Both the position numbers and the translations under genes were made by a program. The notes beneath the pieces were generated by a model. That model worked only from the letters and a program-made list of their open reading frames with translations. It did no database searches and was not told the origin of the DNA. A stretch of DNA of 64,000 bases from Gloeotrichia echinulata CP02 (GTDB taxonomy: Bacteria > Cyanobacteriota > Cyanobacteriia > Cyanobacteriales > Nostocaceae): NCBI GenBank assembly GCA_038087035.1, contig CP051187.1, positions 3,229,001-3,293,000 of the forward strand, read 5' to 3'. Of this stretch, positions 60,039 through 64,000 are shown piece after piece. Each line of letters starts with the position of its first letter. The first letter of the stretch is position 1.

Positions 60039-60410
60039 ATGACCTACCATTCAGAAGAAGTGCAACAGATTTTGCAGATAGCATTGACTCAAAAAAAGGA
60101 GAAAGAATTTTCACGAGAACAGCTTATAGAGATAGCATCAGAATTGGGTATCTCAACAGAAGAACTCCAATCGGCTGAACAAGAATGGTCCATACAGCTA
60201 ACAAAAGGGCAAAGGCAACATATGCTGAATACCCACGAACGTAAAAAATTTAAATCTCACCTGACTAATTTTATTGCAGTTAATGTTTTTTTAGTCTTGT
60301 TAAACTTGGTAATAAGTCCTTCATATTTTTGGGCAATCTTTCCACTACTAGGTTGGGGCTTGAGTTTGTTTTTTCATGGTTGGAAGGTTTATCGAAAAGG
60401 TTCTTCATAA
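60039..60410 (+). CDS. 2TM-domain protein
   Basis: A 123-residue protein from the ATG at 60039; an in-frame TTG at 60015 would add eight residues. The N-terminal part is a soluble helical region (YHSEEVQQILQIALTQKKEK, then SREQLIEIASELGISTEELQ). The C-terminal part has two membrane helices (LTNFIAVNVFLVLLNLVI and FWAIFPLLGWGLSLFFHG) and a short charged tail, the layout of the 2TM family. Similar domains sit at the end of some histidine kinases and small regulators, and here it stands alone. Function unknown. Confidence 0.75.
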   Translation: MTYHSEEVQQILQIALTQKKEKEFSREQLIEIASELGISTEELQSAEQEWSIQLTKGQRQHMLNTHERKKFKSHLTNFIAVNVFLVLLNLVISPSYFWAIFPLLGWGLSLFFHGWKVYRKGSS

Positions 60411-60618
60411 GACAAGTCCGGAATAAGAACTAGGTGTCAAAAAAATGGTTCTTTCTATCGCTCAGGAGAGGGTGAACTATATCAGAAACCTAAGAATTTG
60501 AGGGAGCGACAAGAATCGTCAAAGTATTACTCACAGAGGGATTCAAGTAACAGACCCTCTAAAAAAAAACGGTTCTTATTGACAATACTATGTGGTTATT
60601 AGATGGCTACTTATAGGG

Positions 60619-61079
60619 CAGGGATGTTTCATTCCCTAAAACTGGTAAAATAGCAAGTGTTGAGGGGATAAAAAATTATGGGTGCGAATCTGATTGAGCA
60701 ATTGCGGCTAGTGGAAGATTTTAGAACTTCAGATGGTCGAAGGCATCCACTGTTGAAAGAGTTGGAACTCGTGCAGGCAAAGCATATCATGAGGTTGTCT
60801 GTTACATCAACACCCTAGTTGGCACAGCGAAAGAATTTGCCTGTGGTATTCACGGTCATTGGGGTATTGAAAATTGCCTTCATTGGGTAAAAGATGTAGT
60901 TTTGAATGAAGATAATTCGGCTACACGTATGGGTAATGCTCCCGCAAATCTCTCGATTATGCGAGCGAGCGCACTCAATCTTCTTCGCCGAAACGGTTAT
61001 ACTTCCATAACAATAGCCCAAAGATTTCTCTCTCATGATATTGACAAACTTCTTGCTCTTGTGGAATGAAACAGCCCTG
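60619..61079 (+). mobile_element. Internally deleted ISAs1-family element
   Basis: CAGGGATGTTTCATTCC at the left and GGAATGAAACAGCCCTG at the right are inverted ends typical of ISAs1. Only 461 bp remain of an expected 1.2 kb or so. Flanking target duplication not seen. It could still move if a full element elsewhere supplies transposase. Confidence 0.8.
60678..61069 (+). pseudogene. ISAs1 transposase remnant
   Basis: The N-terminal piece reads MGANLIEQLRLVEDFRTSDG then RRHPLL, as in the N-terminal helper domain. After a deletion and frame change near 60757, VGTRAGKAYHEVVCYINTLV, GIHGHWGIENCLHWVKDVVL and MGNAPANLSIMRASALNLLR continue to a stop at 61069. These are the HWxIENxLHW and ALNLL boxes of ISAs1 transposases. 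The central catalytic part is missing. Confidence 0.88.
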
Positions 61080-61190
61080 GGGGCTAGGGGGGATCGAATT
61101 CTATGCAGCTTCATAAAAAATTGGTATTAATGCCAAGAAATCATCAATCAGCTAATCATAAGTAATCATTATCAATACTGTATCTGCTAT

Positions 61191-61380
61191 AGGACTTACG
61201 CATCGTACATCAGTACTATACGCAACTTGGGCATTTTAACCATGTTTAGCACCATGCGATGGCGAAGCCCGCCGCAGGTATCGCAAATCAGGGAATAAAT
61301 CAGGGTGAAGCGAAGCGCCTGAAACAACCAAATACCGTAATACACATTATGGTTAATTTGTATAGTGCGTAAGTCCTATG
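61191..61380. mobile_element. MITE with AGGACTTACGC ends, copy 2
   Basis: ATAGGACTTACGCATCGTAC at the left faces GTGCGTAAGTCCTATG at the right. It shares ends and inner GCCGCAGG and GCCTGAAAC segments with the copy at 39989-40180; interiors otherwise differ. Confidence 0.78.
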
Positions 61381-61497
61381 CTAGTTAAAAGTTCGAGATG
61401 AAAAGTATCGTAGACTACAAAATATTTAGCGATGCCTTCGGCGGGCGCAGCCATCGCTCTTTGGGGAAAAACTTTTTGCTTTACTGGTAATAACTAA

Positions 61498-61590
61498 TAA
61501 GCTGTTCCACTTTTAAAAAGCATAATTTGTCGCCTGAAACCTTTAACAGGGTTAACCCGTTACGGAAAATTGGATGTGGAACAGCTTAAC
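61498..61590. mobile_element. About 90-bp MITE with TAAGCTGTTCCAC ends
   Basis: TAAGCTGTTCCAC and GTGGAACAGCTTAA form inverted termini. No coding capacity; parent element unknown. Confidence 0.72.
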
Positions 61591-61722
61591 AGCGGAAATT
61601 GCGGCTATATTGTTCGGTTATACGACTGTCGCCAGTAAACAAATGACTATAACCTCATAATTAATAGTGAAATGCATCACCTAGAAGCTGTTATCTGCTA
61701 TTCAACCAAGGGGTGAAAACCT

Positions 61723-63147
61723 GTGTACGAATGGATCTTGCCAAGTCTGAGCGAAGTTTTAGCCGAACATCAATCAACCGTGACTGAATGTTCATGTGCT
61801 AAAGCGGAACGACAGTGGCGTGTTAGTTTAGCAGCAACAGAACATTTGCTCATCAACTGTTTAGCAACTGCTGCTGATGATGCAAGCCTTGGTTTAGTTT
61901 TAGCTGCACCGGCGCCCCTGTTTAGTCAGCCAAAACTGACTCAAAGCTTACAGAGCGTGACTTTTACAGCAAGGCCATTTAATCCCTTGGCGCTGATGCC
62001 ATTTCAGATGCCTGTTATGATCGCCAAGGTAGAGGAAATTTCGCCCCATGAGTCAGTACTGCCCTTACTACCGGCAGACCCCCTAGCAACAGAACAGTTT
62101 TGCTTGGTATTCACAGATAAATTTAGTTTAGTCCTAGTGTTGGCAGAACACAAGAGCGGTCAAAAAAGTTTTTCCTTTTCCTTCGAGCCGGAAGTAGTCC
62201 AGAAGGTATGGCAAGCTTTAGGGGCAAGGGTGATCCTGACCAATCCAGAGTTTTTCGCCAAACTGAATGAATTAGTAAACAACTATTCGTCAGTAGATCC
62301 AGATTACCGCATTGTGGTTAAATTTAGCCAGCTGTTGCTGCAAGAATTAACCGAAAAAGAAGCAGACAAAGAAAATTTCCCCCCCTCCCCCCGTCCCCCC
62401 ATATCCCCGTCTTCCACTTCCCGTCCCGATGTGGAACTGCTACAAGCTTTTGCTCACGAAGTCCGCACACCGCTGACTACCATTCGCACCATGACTCGCC
62501 TATTGCTGAAGCGGCGGGATTTACCGGCGAATGTCATTAATCGCTTAGAAATTATTGATCACGAGTGTACTGAGCAAATTGATCGCATGGAATTGCTGTT
62601 TAAGGCGGCTGAATTAGAAACCTCGGCCTCGGTAAAATCTTCACATACTTACCTGACGCCAATGTCTCTAGATCAAGTGTTACAGCAAAGTATTCCCCGT
62701 TGGCAACAAGCAGCGCAACGCCGGAATTTGACATTGGATGTAGTTTTACCGCAGCAACTGCCAACAGTAGTCAGCAATCCCAGTATGCTGGATCGGGTAC
62801 TCACTGGTTTAATGGAGAATTTCACCCGCAGCTTACCCCCAGGTAGCCATATTCAAGTACATGTGATTCCTGCTGGCGATCAACTGAAGCTACAATTATC
62901 GCCCCAAAGTCAGTGCCAAGATGCAACCAAACCCAACGCGCCACCAATTCGCAAAGCTCTTGGTCAATTGCTGATGTTCCAACCAGAAACAGGTACGATT
63001 AGTTTGAATATTGCCGCAACCAAGCATCTATTTCAGGCGATTGGTGGCAAACTGATTGTGCGTCAGCGTCCCAATTATGGGGAAGTGTTGACTATTTTCT
63101 TACCTTTGGAAGTCAGCGATAAGCACAAATTGGGACTTGGGAGTTAG
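61723..63147 (+). CDS. Cytosolic sensor histidine kinase
   Basis: A 474-residue protein from the GTG at 61723, preceded by AAGGGG nine bases upstream. The N-terminal sensor part (about 1-225) has no membrane helix and includes a Cys pair (ECSCAK) near residue 24 that could sense redox or bind metal (speculation). A Pro/Ser linker (NFPPSPRPPISPSSTSRP) is encoded by a C-rich tract. DHp domain: QAFAHEVRTPLTTIRTMTRL with the phosphoacceptor His (about 247). The ATPase domain is degenerate: the N-box (GLMENFTRSL) is recognisable, G-boxes less so. No response regulator is adjacent. Confidence 0.85.
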   Translation: MYEWILPSLSEVLAEHQSTVTECSCAKAERQWRVSLAATEHLLINCLATAADDASLGLVLAAPAPLFSQPKLTQSLQSVTFTARPFNPLALMPFQMPVMIAKVEEISPHESVLPLLPADPLATEQFCLVFTDKFSLVLVLAEHKSGQKSFSFSFEPEVVQKVWQALGARVILTNPEFFAKLNELVNNYSSVDPDYRIVVKFSQLLLQELTEKEADKENFPPSPRPPISPSSTSRPDVELLQAFAHEVRTPLTTIRTMTRLLLKRRDLPANVINRLEIIDHECTEQIDRMELLFKAAELETSASVKSSHTYLTPMSLDQVLQQSIPRWQQAAQRRNLTLDVVLPQQLPTVVSNPSMLDRVLTGLMENFTRSLPPGSHIQVHVIPAGDQLKLQLSPQSQCQDATKPNAPPIRKALGQLLMFQPETGTISLNIAATKHLFQAIGGKLIVRQRPNYGEVLTIFLPLEVSDKHKLGLGS

Positions 63148-63150
63148 GAG

Positions 63151-63315
63151 TAGTCCCGCGATTTCAAACTATTTGTTTAGCCGGATAAATTTTTAGATAC
63201 CCCTAAATCCACACGATATGATACCAGCTTCCGGGGCACGGCAATGTTCCCTACTCGCTCCTACATGTGTCAGAGTTTTAGTGGTATTGTATAAGACTTT
63301 GAAATCGCGGGACTA
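63151..63315. mobile_element. 165-bp MITE, second copy of the 39187 family with changed but paired ends
   Basis: TAGTCCCGCGATTTCAAA and its exact reverse complement (63298-63315) bound an interior nearly identical to 39205-39338. The inner GTAGGGGCACGGCA palindrome has decayed. Confidence 0.88.
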
Positions 63316-63325
63316 GCCCTTTCAA

Positions 63326-63425
63326 GGTGGAATGAATCCCTCTGTAACCTCTTGTCTCTGTGTCCTCTGCGCGTATGTAGTTACAACAATTACCTTTAAA
63401 CCGCAGAGGCACAGAGAACCGAGAG
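63326..63425. repeat. CTCTGTGTCCTCTGCG/CGCAGAGGCACAGAG inverted repeat
   Basis: TCTCTGTGTCCTCTGCG near 63355 is answered by CCGCAGAGGCACAGAGAA near 63402, a common cyanobacterial spacer hairpin. The rest of the spacer to 63691 is A+T-rich. Confidence 0.7.
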
Positions 63426-63691
63426 AAAAAAGATCGGCACAAGGGAAGGGTTAGGTCTGGGTGTAAATTTGCGAGCTAAAAATATTTTTTCCAAATGTCT
63501 AATGATTTTTTTCATAAAAAGGTCATCAGTATACTGATAAGTAAATAGAGATTGGTTTTTATAATCCGACAATCAAATAGATGTTGGGAAGATTTCAGTT
63601 TCTTGGTCAAAATTTCAGTAAAAGATCTAGTTGAGTGTGTATCCAAATAAACGAGATGCACTCTAGTTATTTATCTTGGAGGAGTTTCAAA

Positions 63692-64000
63692 ATGGAGATT
63701 GTCACTTTTTTCAATAAAGTGAATAATTTGGACTGGAAATCCCTGGCTCACAAGCTGACGTTGTGTGAACATGGACACGGATGGACGGACAAAAAAACAG
63801 AAGTGGCGATCGCACGTTACAAAATGTTCTTATGTCTCCAATATCTTTTTCCCAACATAGAACTGGTTCCTACCCAAGAAATTGACGAAGTTTGGCACAC
63901 CCACATTCTCCTCAATACCTATCAGTACATTCAAGATTGTCAGCATCTATATGGCTATATTTTGCATCACCGCTCGACCGTTGGCGTTACAGATAAAACT
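63692..64000 (+). CDS. Glycine-rich-domain-type protein, N-terminal part only
   Basis: The ATG at 63692 follows GGAGGAG. The frame stays open to the window end (103 codons). It starts MEIVTFFNKVNNLDWKSLAH and contains ARYKMFLCLQYLFPN, EIDEVWHTHILLNTYQYIQD and LYGYILHHRS, the pattern of the glycine-rich-domain-containing protein family (conserved D-x-x-W-H-x-H). Function unknown; the C-terminus lies outside the window. Confidence 0.8.
   Translation, partial: MEIVTFFNKVNNLDWKSLAHKLTLCEHGHGWTDKKTEVAIARYKMFLCLQYLFPNIELVPTQEIDEVWHTHILLNTYQYIQDCQHLYGYILHHRSTVGVTDKT

Overview
The window looks like chromosomal DNA of a filamentous, probably Nostocales-type cyanobacterium. This rests on many HIP1 octamers (GCGATCGC), period-7 tandem tracts (CAATGAC/CAAATGA/ACTGTTC types), dense small palindromes and MITEs, and typical cyanobacterial proteins: a class I photolyase, a group 2 sigma factor, a DUF1400 hydrolase, a deoxyhypusine-synthase-like protein and a DevBCA-type exporter. 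No tRNA, rRNA or CRISPR array was seen.

Left part (1-23 kb): mostly single housekeeping or stress genes separated by repeat-rich spacers. In order: GMC oxidoreductase (cut by the window edge), DegT-type aminotransferase, DNA photolyase, deoxyhypusine-synthase-like protein, corrinoid adenosyltransferase, a membrane-anchored hypothetical, a sigma-70 group 2 factor, a HerA-like ATPase, a GST, a fasciclin protein, a DUF1400 hydrolase and a small secreted protein. A copper-handling unit follows (DUF305 protein, HMA chaperone, CopA ATPase) behind a probable MerR-type operator. The copA 3' end runs into a TnpB relic. A GTAGGGGCGCAAGG palindrome family is scattered through 5-20 kb.

Middle part (23-40 kb): an SDR, then a redox and lipid island: a lipase-like protein, a RoxA-sized di-haem cytochrome c, an Old Yellow Enzyme-type reductase, two tandem paralogous membrane-anchored di-haem cytochromes, a second alpha/beta hydrolase and a four-helix membrane protein. 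The combination suggests oxidation of a lipid or hydrophobic polymer, possibly oxylipin-like, and is the strongest candidate here for an undescribed pathway. The 28.2-28.7 kb spacer holds a structured RNA-like relic resembling HEARO/omega RNA of IscB-type elements. Then come a MntA/HepT toxin-antitoxin pair, an SbcD-like nuclease, cysH, and a possible 31-residue membrane peptide followed by a terminator.

Right part (40-64 kb): a hybrid PKS-NRPS cluster. It has an extended SDR, a KS-AT-DH-KR-ACP polyketide synthase, a C-A-PCP-Cy-A-PCP synthetase whose second adenylation domain has a cysteine-type code (so a thiazoline is expected), a DevB/DevC/DevA-like exporter and a type II thioesterase. The PKS is split by an IS630-family insertion flanked by TA; removing the element and one TA restores one frame of 1866 codons. 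Two inverted MITEs with 10-bp target duplications bracket the exporter and thioesterase genes. After a 2TM protein and a decayed ISAs1 element come a histidine kinase and the start of a glycine-rich-domain-type protein.

All reading was by eye. Family names come from motif recognition, not database searches.
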